Shown here: in pieces, positions 38,309 through 48,589 of the stretch
Position numbering within the stretch: position 1 is the stretch's first letter
Layout: the number at the start of each line of letters is the position of its first letter
From: an uncultured Planctomycetota bacterium
GTDB lineage: Bacteria; Planctomycetota; GCA-002687715; CAIWVZ01
Reading direction: 5' to 3'
NCBI GenBank assembly: GCA_903916245.1
Contig: CAIWVZ010000038.1
Location: forward strand, 1-53,038
DNA length: 53,038 nt
Made by a program: the position numbers and the translations under genes
The notes under the pieces: generated by a model
Database searches by the model: none
Seen by the model: only the letters and a program-made list of their open reading frames with translations
Told to the model about the DNA's origin: nothing

Positions 38309-39093
38309 GTCGGCGTCCGTGACTTCACTTTCGAGGCTTGCTCAGGGTTCATTCGCATTATGGCCTGCCGGTTCGCAGAACTGACCTGACCCGCGGACAT
38401 TGGTCCGGGTCACAAGGTTGTCGTTCAGGTCGTAGACCATGACGGTGTCAAGATAGGTCGGCGACCCCCCGCCTGTCAAACGGCGACGGATTTTAGTGGT
38501 ACGCCCGAACTCGTCGTAGAGGGCGGCTACGACGTTCCCGTTAGGGTCTGTGGTCGTCCTGACGCGCCCAAAGCCGTCCACTGCGAAGGTGGTCGTGAGG
38601 GCGGTGTCGGAGCCCCCACCCCGTTGGCTCTCTGAGGTGAGGTAGCCGTCCCCATCGTAGGCGTACTCCACGACATAGGACTTGGTGGTCCCCCCTTCGG
38701 ACTCATCGGCAGTGGTCTTGGTGACACGGCCGGCTGCGTCAAGGTGCTTGGTGGTGGTGTTGCCGAGGGCGTCGGTCACCTTCGTCATGCGGCCGGCGGC
38801 ATCCATGGCGAAGGAGGTGGTGGTGGAGCCTCCCCCGCAGCCGCAGGAGTCGGTCTTTTGGGTGAGGCGGTCGGATTTGTCGTAGGCCATCGTCCCTTGG
38901 ATGGTCCCGCTGCCGATGTTGTCCGAGAGATTGGCCTTCTTGGCCCAGCGGGAGGTGGTGGTCACACGGTCGTTCTGGTCAAGCGCGTAGGTCGACTCCG
39001 TGAGCTTGGCGTTGGAGGAGTTGAACGCCTGAGAGGTGATGGCGTTCGAGTTCTTGTCGAGGGCCGTCACACGGTAGTGGGAGCCTGGGTCGA

Positions 39094-39377
<284 letters not shown>

Positions 39378-39474
39378 GTGGATGGTCAGTTTAAAGCGGA
39401 TCGGGACGGTTTCAAGGTGGCAATCGGCCGGACCCGGAATAACTCGTCCCGTGCCGACCGGGGCGGTCTCTCAC

Positions 39475-42189
39475 CTACCACGGACGTTCGGTCCACCATT
39501 GGGCTACGGCTTGAATCTCTCGATTCCATACGTCCGCGTTCGCGTCGGCTGGAATCGGCGGGAAAGCCGCGGCGAACTCGGGGATTACGAGCCGAATCGA
39601 TTCGAGGCGACGGGCGACGACGACCGCCGCGTTTCGCCGATGCGCCTCGACGAGCCCTGCGAAGAGCCACGTTGCAACGGCCCGGCCTTCGCGCACGACC
39701 GCTCGACGCGCATCGTCTTCGTCGTTGAGCGGCGCGGCGTCGAGGGCTGCAACGACGGCTGCACGGCGTCGATCGTCCCCGGCCGCGCGGCGAAGTCCGT
39801 CGAGGTTCCCCGGGATCGCCGTCGCGGGAGCGGATTCGAGAACGTCCAAGATCCTCAGAAACTCCTCGCGATCCGTCGCGAGAGGGCTTTCAGCAAGAAC
39901 TTCCGCAAGGCGAAAACGGATCAAACCATCGTCGCCGGATCCGGGCGCACGCAAAGCGTTGCGGTACTTCGAAGCCGCCTCCTTGCGTCGACCCACGGCG
40001 GCTTCGACACGCCCCGCGGACGCCAGAAAATCACGGTCCGACGCAGGAGCCAATCGGTCGAGGAACGATTTTGCGGCGGCCGGATTGCCTCCGTCGACGA
40101 GTGCTTCGAGGCAGCGACGCTCCCAGGTTCGACGCTCGTCCCCGAGCGCTCCGCCCGCCGCCTCGATCGCCGCGATCCAATCGGCGGCGGCATCGGCCGG
40201 GCGACCGGAACGCTGAAGGATCTCGCCTCGAAGGAGTCGAAGCCGCCAGTCGTCCGGGCGTACCGAGACCAATACTTGGGCCTGTCTCACACCCTCTACG
40301 AGAGATTCGGCGCCTCCGTCGGCGAGAAGAGCTCGGCAAAACTCCTCCCGCAACGTCGCGACGGAATCGAGGGTCCCCGGCGCGGCACTCGGGGACGCGG
40401 CCGCATCGAGCGCGGCACGCAGGATCGTCGCGGCAGCGGCGTTGCGCCCGGCTTTTCGTAGTCGAACCCCTTCCCGGGTCAGCAACGCGACGTCGGACGG
40501 TGCGACGCGGGCCAACGCGGACGCGAGCTCTCGAACGGCGTCGGCGTCGGACTCGAGGCGCAGCCACCCGACCAAGACGTCCGCGAGTACGGCGCCTCCG
40601 GATCGCGGAAGCCCCGCGAGGAAGGTTGATCGTCGCTCCGATGTCGGCGCCAATGCCGGCAACACTTCGGAAAGGGTCGCGACCACCTTACCCGCGGACG
40701 CGACGCCGACGGCGTCCTTGCCCGCCGCGTCGAGAAGCGCGCGCGCCGCAAGCTCCGAAGCCGGTCCTTGACGCACGGCGACGGATGCGAGGCTGTTCAC
40801 CACGTCGTCCGGCCACGAACCGAGCTGTGCAAGTGCCCGCACGATCGCCACTTGGGTTTCGGGGCGCGTCTCGACGTCGAGCGCCTGCGCGAGCCGCGGA
40901 GCGGCGGCGACTTGACGGCCGTACGCGAGAATTCGAGCCGCGGTGCCGCGGACCTGCCAAGCGGGATCGCCGAGCGCGGCGATGATCGTTCCGAAACCCG
41001 CACCGAGCGAGTAAAGAGTCGTGATGCACTCTTCACGCGTTGCGAGACCGGATTCTCCGGAAGGGGTCGATCGATAAAGGTCTTCAACGAGGCGTGCGTC
41101 GTCGCGCCCCCCGGTTTGAGAAAGTGCGGACAACGCAGCCACCGCCAACGCGGGATCGGAGGCGCCGAGACGCGCACGGGCTTCGGGAGCGACGACGCCC
41201 CGCAACTTGTCGCGACCCTCGGCGAGCGAACCCGCCGCTCTCAACCTGAGCGCGACGGTTTCGGCATCGGATTCATCCGCGAGTCGAGCGACGAGGTCGT
41301 TCACGGCCTGCGCGACGACGTCGGGAGCGGCGTCGCGCAGCGCGGGAAAACGCGATGCCGCGTAGCGACGAATACTGGACTCAGGATATCGATTGCGGTC
41401 GAGCCAATCGACCGGGGGCTGCGATGCGGCGATGGCGCGCTCGACCCCGCGCTGCGCTTCACGGAAGAACCGACGGTCTTTCTCGCGTAGGGCCGACTGG
41501 AACAAGTCCACGTCGTCGAACCCCTGCGGATGCGACTTCCGGAATCCGTCGAGCCATTCGGCCCAGGCGTCGACCGATTTGAAGTCGTGGAAAGTCATGC
41601 GCTCGAGCGTCGCTTGGACTTCCGCCTCGTAGGCCGCGAGAGGCGAATCCTTCAACGCGCGGATGAGAATGTCCGCGGACGAAATGCGCTCTTCGGGCAG
41701 ATCGGAGACCTCGGCGAACAACCGCAAAGTGGCGGCCACGTCCGCCTTCGCGGTGGGATCATGCATCCGGGCGATGAGTTCATCTTCGATCGGGGCCGTA
41801 CGGTCGAACTCGCGCAATTGCTCTTCGATCCAACGATCGCGAGGGCCCGCGCCGCCGCGATAGTTCGCGTAGAACGACGGTAGAATCGTGCGATCGCCCG
41901 CGAACACGAACGAAGCTCCGATGCCGCGCCATGCGGCTTCGGGCAACGCGATCTCGTCGAGCAAGGTGCGAAGTCGTTCGGACCCGTTCGCCAGCCCACG
42001 GATGGCCGATGCCCGCAGGCTCGCTTGTTCGACGCCGCTCGAACGGCGCAACTCGGTCACGAGGCGGTCGAGCTCTCCCCCGCGGGTTGCGGGCCCGGAT
42101 TCCGCGACCGGACGCGTTTCCTGCGCCGCCGCGAAAGCGACGAGCAACAGGGGCGCAACGAGGCGCCGGACGGTGTCCCCCACGGTCAT
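39475..42189 (-). CDS. Large secreted HEAT/TPR-repeat-like protein
   Basis: MTVGDTVRRLVAPLLLVAFAAAQETRP signal; helical repeats, e.g. LGDPAWQVRGTAARILAYGRQVAAAPRLAQALDVETRPETQVAIVRALAQLGS (HEAT) and TPR-like C-terminus. Confidence 0.75.
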   Translation of the reverse strand: MTVGDTVRRLVAPLLLVAFAAAQETRPVAESGPATRGGELDRLVTELRRSSGVEQASLRASAIRGLANGSERLRTLLDEIALPEAAWRGIGASFVFAGDRTILPSFYANYRGGAGPRDRWIEEQLREFDRTAPIEDELIARMHDPTAKADVAATLRLFAEVSDLPEERISSADILIRALKDSPLAAYEAEVQATLERMTFHDFKSVDAWAEWLDGFRKSHPQGFDDVDLFQSALREKDRRFFREAQRGVERAIAASQPPVDWLDRNRYPESSIRRYAASRFPALRDAAPDVVAQAVNDLVARLADESDAETVALRLRAAGSLAEGRDKLRGVVAPEARARLGASDPALAVAALSALSQTGGRDDARLVEDLYRSTPSGESGLATREECITTLYSLGAGFGTIIAALGDPAWQVRGTAARILAYGRQVAAAPRLAQALDVETRPETQVAIVRALAQLGSWPDDVVNSLASVAVRQGPASELAARALLDAAGKDAVGVASAGKVVATLSEVLPALAPTSERRSTFLAGLPRSGGAVLADVLVGWLRLESDADAVRELASALARVAPSDVALLTREGVRLRKAGRNAAAATILRAALDAAASPSAAPGTLDSVATLREEFCRALLADGGAESLVEGVRQAQVLVSVRPDDWRLRLLRGEILQRSGRPADAAADWIAAIEAAGGALGDERRTWERRCLEALVDGGNPAAAKSFLDRLAPASDRDFLASAGRVEAAVGRRKEAASKYRNALRAPGSGDDGLIRFRLAEVLAESPLATDREEFLRILDVLESAPATAIPGNLDGLRRAAGDDRRRAAVVAALDAAPLNDEDDARRAVVREGRAVATWLFAGLVEAHRRNAAVVVARRLESIRLVIPEFAAAFPPIPADANADVWNREIQAVAQWWTERPW

Positions 42190-42193
42190 GACG

Positions 42194-42706
42194 TCATGTT
42201 AACGCGACGACGGCGGCGGTTACGTGTTCGAGGTCCGACTCCGCATCGACGATCACGTGGCAGACGCCCCGATAAACGCCGTCGCGGTCGGCGAACATCG
42301 CGCGGGCCTCGTCGACCGGACCGAAGGCCGTCAGCGGGGGTCGAATCGCATCGGCGTTCGCGAGCCGTGAGGCCGCGACGTCCGCCCGTAGCCTCAGGTA
42401 GACGACCCGCCCCGCCGCCCGCATGCGAAGGCGGTTTTCCGGATCGAGGACCACACCGCCGCCGGTCGCGATGACGGAGGGCGGCTCCGACAGCAGTCGA
42501 TCGAGCACAACGGACTCGGCGCGCCTGAAGGCGCTCCAACCTTCGCGGCGAACGAACTCCGAGATCTCCACGCCCTGCTCCGCGGCGAAGCGAACATCCG
42601 CATCGACGAACCGCGCGCCGATCGTTTCCGCCACGCGGCGCCCGACGGTGGTCTTTCCGCTGCAGCGGAGGCCGACGAGAATCAGGTGGCTCGCGAGAAC
42701 GCCCAT
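42194..42706 (-). CDS. aroK: Shikimate kinase
   Basis: MGVLASHLILVGLRCSGKTTVGRRVAETIGARFVDADVRFAAEQGVEISEFVRREGWSAFRRAESVVLDRLL...VIATGGGVVLD. Confidence 0.93.
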   Translation of the reverse strand: MGVLASHLILVGLRCSGKTTVGRRVAETIGARFVDADVRFAAEQGVEISEFVRREGWSAFRRAESVVLDRLLSEPPSVIATGGGVVLDPENRLRMRAAGRVVYLRLRADVAASRLANADAIRPPLTAFGPVDEARAMFADRDGVYRGVCHVIVDAESDLEHVTAAVVALT

Positions 42707-44190
42707 GAGACCGCCTCGTGCCAAAGTTCCGACGACGCGGGCGTCAGCCCGGCCCAGAAGTGATGGAGCTGCGCGAGCCCCTGCGCCTCGTACATCGCCT
42801 CACCCGGAATCACGTGCATGCCGGCGTTTCGGGCGGATGCCGTGAGACGCGTTTCGCGAGGCGCATAGTTCGTTTCGAATACGATCGCTCCGGGCCTCAA
42901 CCACGCGAGAGAGACGGCGTCCCCGTCGGGATCGCGCGTCGAGCCCGCGGGCGTCGCGTTCACGACGAGATCGAATCCCGCATCCGGAATCGCGCGCGGA
43001 CCGAGGCACGGGATCCCGAACGTCTCGGCGACGGGTGCCGCCTTCCAACCGTCACGCGCCGCGAGCGTCACGTCGATTCCGAGCGAGCGCAAACCGAACA
43101 CCGCGGCACGGCCCGCACCACCGGCCCCGACGACGAGCGCGCGCACGTCGCGAGGATCACGACCGATCGTCGCGAGCATCGCCCGCGTGGGTGCGGCGAT
43201 ACCGTCCGCATCGGTGTTGTAGGCGACCCACTTTCCGTGCTCGTGGACGAGCGTGTTGGCGGCCCCGATCATACGGGCGCGCGGCGACACCTCGTCGACG
43301 GCCTCGAGCGCGGCCGCCTTGAACGGCGTCGTCACGCTGAAGCCGCGGATGCCGAGCATCGACGCGGCTTCGCGCAGCCCGACGAGAGCGGGCGTCGTCA
43401 ACGACACGTAGGACGCGGGCACGCCGGCCGTACGGAAGAAGCGATTCCACGCGATCGGTCCGATGCTCTCGTACGCGGAAGATCCGACCACCGCGTACGT
43501 GGCCGACGGCGGCGTGTCGGGGCCCGGTGCGTAGAACCGCATGAGATCTTCGAGCGAGGGAATCCCGTCGAAGACGGACGTGCCGCCGACGGGTGCCTCC
43601 GAAGAACCCGCGGTCGCGTAGGTCCATGCGGATCCCAACTTCGACGCCAACACGCGCGTGACGAGACCGGTCGGTCCGGTGCCGACGAACGTCAACATGC
43701 CGCGGTGACGACGCAACGTCATCGCGACCGCGACGATGTCGGTCAGCGTTCGCAAGCGGGCGGCGATCTTGACCATCGCGACGCCCGGGCCCGCGCGCAG
43801 TCGCGTCGCGAGCGCATCGAGATCGGAGGGAACGATCTCGAAGTCGTGGTGGGAGGCGACGATTTTCGCGGCACCGAAAGAACCCGCCGATTCGATGACG
43901 TCCGACTCGACGTCGACGTAGGCGGCCCCGGCGGCGGCGGCCGCACGCAACATCTCGAAGCGAGCGGTTTCCGGACCGCGGAATTTCCCGCCGTCGCGCG
44001 GTCGTCGACACGTCGCGATGATCGGCAGTGGAGGATCCGCGAAGACGCCCGCGTCGAATGTCGATAAAAAGTCGAGTCGAACTTCCGCGAGAAGTCGACC
44101 CGGCGTCGCTTGCGACGTTTCGGCGAGACGAACGAGCGTTTCGCGGACGGACTCCGGGCGGGACTCCGCCACGACGGCGACACGAATCAT
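42682..44190 (-). CDS. aroDE: Bifunctional type I 3-dehydroquinate dehydratase / shikimate dehydrogenase
   Basis: N-terminus AEVRLDFLSTF...IIATCRRPRDGGKF...KIVASHHDFE...MVKIAARL (DHQD I); C-terminus YAVVGSSAYESIGPIAWNRFF...GFSVTTPFKAAALEAVDEVS...GAANTLV...ALVVGAGGAGRAAVFGL (SDH). Confidence 0.93.
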   Translation of the reverse strand: MIRVAVVAESRPESVRETLVRLAETSQATPGRLLAEVRLDFLSTFDAGVFADPPLPIIATCRRPRDGGKFRGPETARFEMLRAAAAAGAAYVDVESDVIESAGSFGAAKIVASHHDFEIVPSDLDALATRLRAGPGVAMVKIAARLRTLTDIVAVAMTLRRHRGMLTFVGTGPTGLVTRVLASKLGSAWTYATAGSSEAPVGGTSVFDGIPSLEDLMRFYAPGPDTPPSATYAVVGSSAYESIGPIAWNRFFRTAGVPASYVSLTTPALVGLREAASMLGIRGFSVTTPFKAAALEAVDEVSPRARMIGAANTLVHEHGKWVAYNTDADGIAAPTRAMLATIGRDPRDVRALVVGAGGAGRAAVFGLRSLGIDVTLAARDGWKAAPVAETFGIPCLGPRAIPDAGFDLVVNATPAGSTRDPDGDAVSLAWLRPGAIVFETNYAPRETRLTASARNAGMHVIPGEAMYEAQGLAQLHHFWAGLTPASSELWHEAVSWAFSRAT

Positions 44191-45071
44191 GAATTCCCCG
44201 GTTCGTTGAGCACGCGGCGGACGGACGAAGCCTTGGCCCCGTCGGGACGCGCCGCGGCGACACGGACGAGCGCTTCGGAAAGAGCCGCGTAGAACGCGGC
44301 GTCGGCATCGCCGAGATCGCGACGCAACGCGCGTATGTGGGCGGCGACCGTTTCGGCGTCGCCGCGCACGACGGGCCCCGTCAACGCGGCCGACGGTCCG
44401 GTGCGTCCGGCGTTCGCGACGGCGCCCTCGGCGAGCGTGGCCAAGGCGCGGCGCGCGAGTTCTTCGGGGATGCCCGCCCGCATGAGCGCGCGCATCCCGA
44501 GATCGAACACGGCGAGGATGCCGTTGCCCGCGGCCGCCGCCCCCGCGTGATAGGTATCGCGACGACGACCGTCGAGGCTCGCGGGTCGTCCGTTGACGGC
44601 GCGCGCGAGGGATTCGAGACGCGGGAGGTCCGCGGGGTCCGATTCGATCGCCACCAACGCCCCGTCGAGGCCGGAGGGGCCGAGGTCACGCACCGGAAGA
44701 CTCCGCAACGGATGCCACGCGGCCGTGCGCGCCCCGCGCGCGGCCAACGGGTCGAGCACCGATCGCCCCTTGGCACCGCAAACGTGGAAGGCCAGCGTCG
44801 TGGGTGCCGCGGGAGTCCCTTCGGCGAGTGCCGTCGCGACGTCGACGAGTCGATCGTCCGGAACCGCGATGATCACGAGCGACGCCATGCCGAGGGCGGC
44901 CGCATGCGGCACGACGGGCACGTCACCGAGCGCGGCGGCGACCGCGCGACGATTCTCGGGCGAACCGCCGACGATGGCCGCGAGACGGTGCCCCGCGCGC
45001 GTCAGCCCGCGCGCCAAACTGCACCCCGCCCGGCCCGGCCCGACGAGGACGATGTTCTCGCGGGTGGTCAC
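44187..45071 (-). CDS. Rossmann-like and DUF2520 domain protein
   Basis: VTTRENIVLVGPGRAGCSLARGLTRAGHRLAAIVGGS...ARTAAWHPLRSLP...DTYHAGAAAAGNGILAVFDLGMRALMRAGI. Confidence 0.85.
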   Translation of the reverse strand: MTTRENIVLVGPGRAGCSLARGLTRAGHRLAAIVGGSPENRRAVAAALGDVPVVPHAAALGMASLVIIAVPDDRLVDVATALAEGTPAAPTTLAFHVCGAKGRSVLDPLAARGARTAAWHPLRSLPVRDLGPSGLDGALVAIESDPADLPRLESLARAVNGRPASLDGRRRDTYHAGAAAAGNGILAVFDLGMRALMRAGIPEELARRALATLAEGAVANAGRTGPSAALTGPVVRGDAETVAAHIRALRRDLGDADAAFYAALSEALVRVAAARPDGAKASSVRRVLNEPGNS

Positions 45072-45931
45072 CGTCGTCGGCCTCCGCGATACGTCGCGGT
45101 ACGGAACGTCCGACACTGCGGTTGCCCCGCGATGAGCCGCGCTTCGAGGTCCGCCGCTTCCTGTGCGTTGGCACAGGCGAACCACCACGTCGAACCGCTA
45201 CCCGACAGCGTCGGCGCACGTCCGGCGACGTCGGTCAGACGCGATCGGGTTTCCGCGAGCCATGGGAACGCCGACAAAGCGGCCGCCTCGAGGCGATTCG
45301 GAGATTCCGGGATCGGCTTGCCGGCGGCGAGCGCCTCCAGCAACGCATGGGGTTCTCGGGGCGGCGATCCGTCGAGTCGAAGGGCCGCGTAAACCTCCGC
45401 CGTGGGACACGGTTGGTCGGAGAGGGCGAGCACGTAGTAACGCGCACTGCGGGTCTCGCACGGCGCGACGATTTCTCCGCGCCCGGTGCATCGCGCGGTG
45501 CCCCCGGTCACGAAGAACGCGACGTCGCTCCCGACCTCGGCCGCGATCGCGCGGCGAACGTCGTCCGACGCGTCGACGCCGTGCAACGCGAGGACGAGAT
45601 CCAAGGTGGCCACCGCGTCGGACGAACCGGCGCCGAGGCCGGTACCGGGCGGCACCATCTTCGTCAGGAACACGCGGGCGGGCAGCGGACGCCCGAGCAC
45701 GCGTTCCGCCACCCGGACGATCTTGAAGCACGTGTTGCCTTCGTTCGAAGGCACGTCGTGTCGATTCGACTCGACCGTGAGTTCCGCGGCCTCCGACACG
45801 CCGACGAGATCGCCGACGGCGATGGTCTCCATCACGGTGTCGATTTCGTGGTACCCGTCCGAGCGCTTCCCGCGTATTTCGAGAAACAGGTTCAGTTTCG
45901 CGGGGGCGAACTTCGTCAGGGTGGATTCCAC
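45068..45931 (-). CDS. ispE: 4-diphosphocytidyl-2-C-methyl-D-erythritol kinase
   Basis: KFAPAKLNLFLEIRGKRSDGYHEIDTVMETI...KMVPPGTGLGAGSSDAVATLDLVLAL...DVAFFVTGGTARCTGRGEIV...TLSGSGSTWWFA. Confidence 0.95.
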   Translation of the reverse strand: MESTLTKFAPAKLNLFLEIRGKRSDGYHEIDTVMETIAVGDLVGVSEAAELTVESNRHDVPSNEGNTCFKIVRVAERVLGRPLPARVFLTKMVPPGTGLGAGSSDAVATLDLVLALHGVDASDDVRRAIAAEVGSDVAFFVTGGTARCTGRGEIVAPCETRSARYYVLALSDQPCPTAEVYAALRLDGSPPREPHALLEALAAGKPIPESPNRLEAAALSAFPWLAETRSRLTDVAGRAPTLSGSGSTWWFACANAQEAADLEARLIAGQPQCRTFRTATYRGGRRR

Positions 45932-46018
45932 GCCCCCATGAATAACCGTTGCCGCCGGGCACGTTAAGTCCCTCACGAACGGCACTTTGCCCGGCTTGCG
46001 TGGTAACCTCCCTTCGTC

Positions 46019-46702
46019 GTGAGCCTTCCGACCCGCATCATCGCCGTGATCCCGGCGTTCAGGGAGCCTCGCATGGTCGGGGACGTGGTCGCGTCCGTCC
46101 TGCCGCGAGTCACGGAGTGCGTCGTCGTCGACGACGGCTCCGGAGACGGCACCGGGGCCGCCGCACGGGCCGCCGGGGCGCTCGTGGTCACCCACGCGGT
46201 CAATCGCGGGCAAGGGGCGGCTCTCATGACGGGTATCCGATGCGCGCTCCGACGCGGCGCCGACATCGTCGTCACCCTCGACGCCGACGGTCAACACGAC
46301 CCCGCCGACATTCGGGCGCTGGTCGCCCCCATCCTCGCGGATCGGGCGGATGTGGTGCTCGGCTCGCGGTTTCTCGGCCACGCGCACCTGATCCCGCCGA
46401 TGCGACGACGCCTCCTGCGTGCGGCGGTCGTCTTCACGCGATGGTCGACGGGACTCGACCTCACGGATACGCACAACGGCTTCCGCGCACTCTCGCGGAG
46501 GGCGGCGTCCGCGATCGAACTTTCGCAGGACCGCATGGCCCACGCCTCCGAGATCCTCGAGCGGATCGCCGCGCTCGACCTTCGCCACGTCGAAGTTCCG
46601 GTCGCGATCCGCTACACCGACTATTCCACCGGCAAAGGACAGTCGGCTTGGGGAGCCTTCCGCATCCTCGTCGATCTCTGGGTCTCGAAGGTGCTGTCGT
46701 GA
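46019..46702 (+). CDS. Family 2 glycosyltransferase
   Basis: TRIIAVIPAFREPRMVGDVVASVLPRVTECVVVDDGSGDGTGAAARAAGALVVTHAVNRGQGAALMTGI...LDADGQHDPADI. Confidence 0.93.
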   Translation: MSLPTRIIAVIPAFREPRMVGDVVASVLPRVTECVVVDDGSGDGTGAAARAAGALVVTHAVNRGQGAALMTGIRCALRRGADIVVTLDADGQHDPADIRALVAPILADRADVVLGSRFLGHAHLIPPMRRRLLRAAVVFTRWSTGLDLTDTHNGFRALSRRAASAIELSQDRMAHASEILERIAALDLRHVEVPVAIRYTDYSTGKGQSAWGAFRILVDLWVSKVLS

Positions 46703-47076
46703 CCCCGATCCAGATCCTTCTGCTCGCGGGACTCGGATCCGGCGCCGCACTCACCGCCGCACGATGGAAACGCGGGGATCTCCGCACGGCGTCCGCCTGC
46801 GGATGGGGGGCGCTGTGGGCGTCGGGCATGGTTTTGGTCGCGGTCCCCGAATGGGCGAATACCGCGGCGCGCGCGGTGGGGGTCGGTCGAGGTGCGGACC
46901 TCGTCACGTACGTCCTTCTCGTCTTCCTGCTCGGCGCGGTCTTCAGACTGATGGTCGTGGTCGACCGCCAACGCCGCGAATTCACGGCGCTCGTCCGCGA
47001 ACTGGCGCTGAAGGACGTTCCGCCGCGCGAGGCGTCGCCGCCGACGCACGCCGAGGAATCACGCCCCCATGCGTAA
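46699..47076 (+). CDS. DUF2304-like small membrane protein
   Basis: GTG start overlaps the glycosyltransferase stop; VTPIQILLLAGLGSGAALTAARWKRGDL...LVTYVLLVFLLGAVFRLMVVVDRQRREFTALVRELAL. Confidence 0.75.
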   Translation: MTPIQILLLAGLGSGAALTAARWKRGDLRTASACGWGALWASGMVLVAVPEWANTAARAVGVGRGADLVTYVLLVFLLGAVFRLMVVVDRQRREFTALVRELALKDVPPREASPPTHAEESRPHA

Positions 47077-48589
47077 CGCGCTCGTTCTCGGCGCGATCCT
47101 CGTCGCGGCGCTCCTCGTGCGGTCGATCGGTTTCTCGTGGGGCGACGATTTCCCGGGGGGATTCCGTGGCCACCACGTCGACGAATGGACGCACGTCGTC
47201 ATCGCGGGCACGCTCATCAATCCGAAAGTGCCGCCGCGCTGGCACCCGCAGCCCTACCCCAAAGGACTCGCCGCCCACGTCGCCGTGCCGTTCCTCGTGT
47301 CGCGCGCCGCGACGGGACGCCTGTTCGACACGCGACTACCGTCCGACGAAGCACTGATCAAAACCGCCCGAGCGATCTCGATCGCCTACGGCGTTCTCGC
47401 GGTGGCGGTCCTTTGGTGGATCGCCCGAAGACTCTGCGACGACGTGCGTGCCGCGCATTTCACCGCGCTCTGCCTCGCATTGGCACCTCTCGCCGTCATG
47501 CAGAGCCATTTCGGCTTGGCGGACTCCCCCGCGCTCTTTTGGTCACTCGCCGCCGCCGCGCTCCTCTACGCGGACATCGAAGACCGCCGACGGGGCGCCC
47601 TCGGCGCGGCCGCCTTCGCCGTCGGCATGGCCGTCGGCTTCAAGTTGACGCCGTGGCTTTTGCCCTCGCTTTTCCTGGTGGCGGTTTCGCAGCCCTCGCG
47701 CATCGGACGCCTCGCCGCGACCATCGGCGGATGCGTCGCGGGATTCGCCGTGTGCACCTTCCTGTCGATGTCCCCGTTCGACGTGGTCAAATGCTTCGTC
47801 GGTGACTCGGTGACGCCGCCGGACCTTCTCGATCCTCGGGACTTCCCTCGGCTTTACGCGATCGAAGTGCTTCCGTCGTTCACGGTGCCCGCGCTCCTCT
47901 TGGCCGCCGCCGGCATCCCCGCGCTCTTCCGACCGTCGCGTCACGCGTGGTTCATCGGCGTCGCGATCGCGATTCCGGCGGTGCTCCACATCGCGTGCGC
48001 GCTCCCGAAGTTGGCGCCTTTCCCGCGACATCTTCTGCCGCTCTTGCCCGCGCTCGCCCTATTGTTCGGCGCGGCGGCGGTGCGGTCGAAGATCCATGGC
48101 ATCACCGCGATGATCGCCGTCGGGTATCTGGCGTTCGCCACGCTCGCGACCGAACGACGCTTCGACGACGACCCGCGCTCGCTCGTGCGCGCGCACCTTC
48201 GCGCATCGCTTCCGCAAGGCGCGACGGTCCACTGGCCCGCCTACGAAAAGGAACTCGCCGAAGACGGGTTCTCGCCGGCTGCGTTCCCCGCGGAGGAAGT
48301 CCCGGACGTGATCGTCGCGGAATCGTGGCGCACGAACCACTGGCTTTCGGGAACGGGGCCGCGCGATTCGCGGCCGAAGGACTACCGCCGCGTCTTCGAC
48401 GGCATGTCGGCCGCCCACCTCGAAGCGTGGCAGGCGCTTTACGACGACCCCGCGCGTTTTTCGAAGAAGGTCGGACGGCGCTTCGACGTCGATCGTCCGC
48501 TTCCGGAAGACCGCATGGCCGACGCGCTTCTCGGCGACCGCTCGCGCACCTACGTCGGCGATGTATTGATTTTCGTCAACGCGCGCTGA
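47069..48589 (+). CDS. Membrane glycosyltransferase-like (family 39/PMT type)
   Basis: FSWGDDFPGGFRGHHVDEWTHVVIAGTLINPKVPPRWHPQPYPKG; multiple TM segments. Confidence 0.75.
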   Translation: MRNALVLGAILVAALLVRSIGFSWGDDFPGGFRGHHVDEWTHVVIAGTLINPKVPPRWHPQPYPKGLAAHVAVPFLVSRAATGRLFDTRLPSDEALIKTARAISIAYGVLAVAVLWWIARRLCDDVRAAHFTALCLALAPLAVMQSHFGLADSPALFWSLAAAALLYADIEDRRRGALGAAAFAVGMAVGFKLTPWLLPSLFLVAVSQPSRIGRLAATIGGCVAGFAVCTFLSMSPFDVVKCFVGDSVTPPDLLDPRDFPRLYAIEVLPSFTVPALLLAAAGIPALFRPSRHAWFIGVAIAIPAVLHIACALPKLAPFPRHLLPLLPALALLFGAAAVRSKIHGITAMIAVGYLAFATLATERRFDDDPRSLVRAHLRASLPQGATVHWPAYEKELAEDGFSPAAFPAEEVPDVIVAESWRTNHWLSGTGPRDSRPKDYRRVFDGMSAAHLEAWQALYDDPARFSKKVGRRFDVDRPLPEDRMADALLGDRSRTYVGDVLIFVNAR

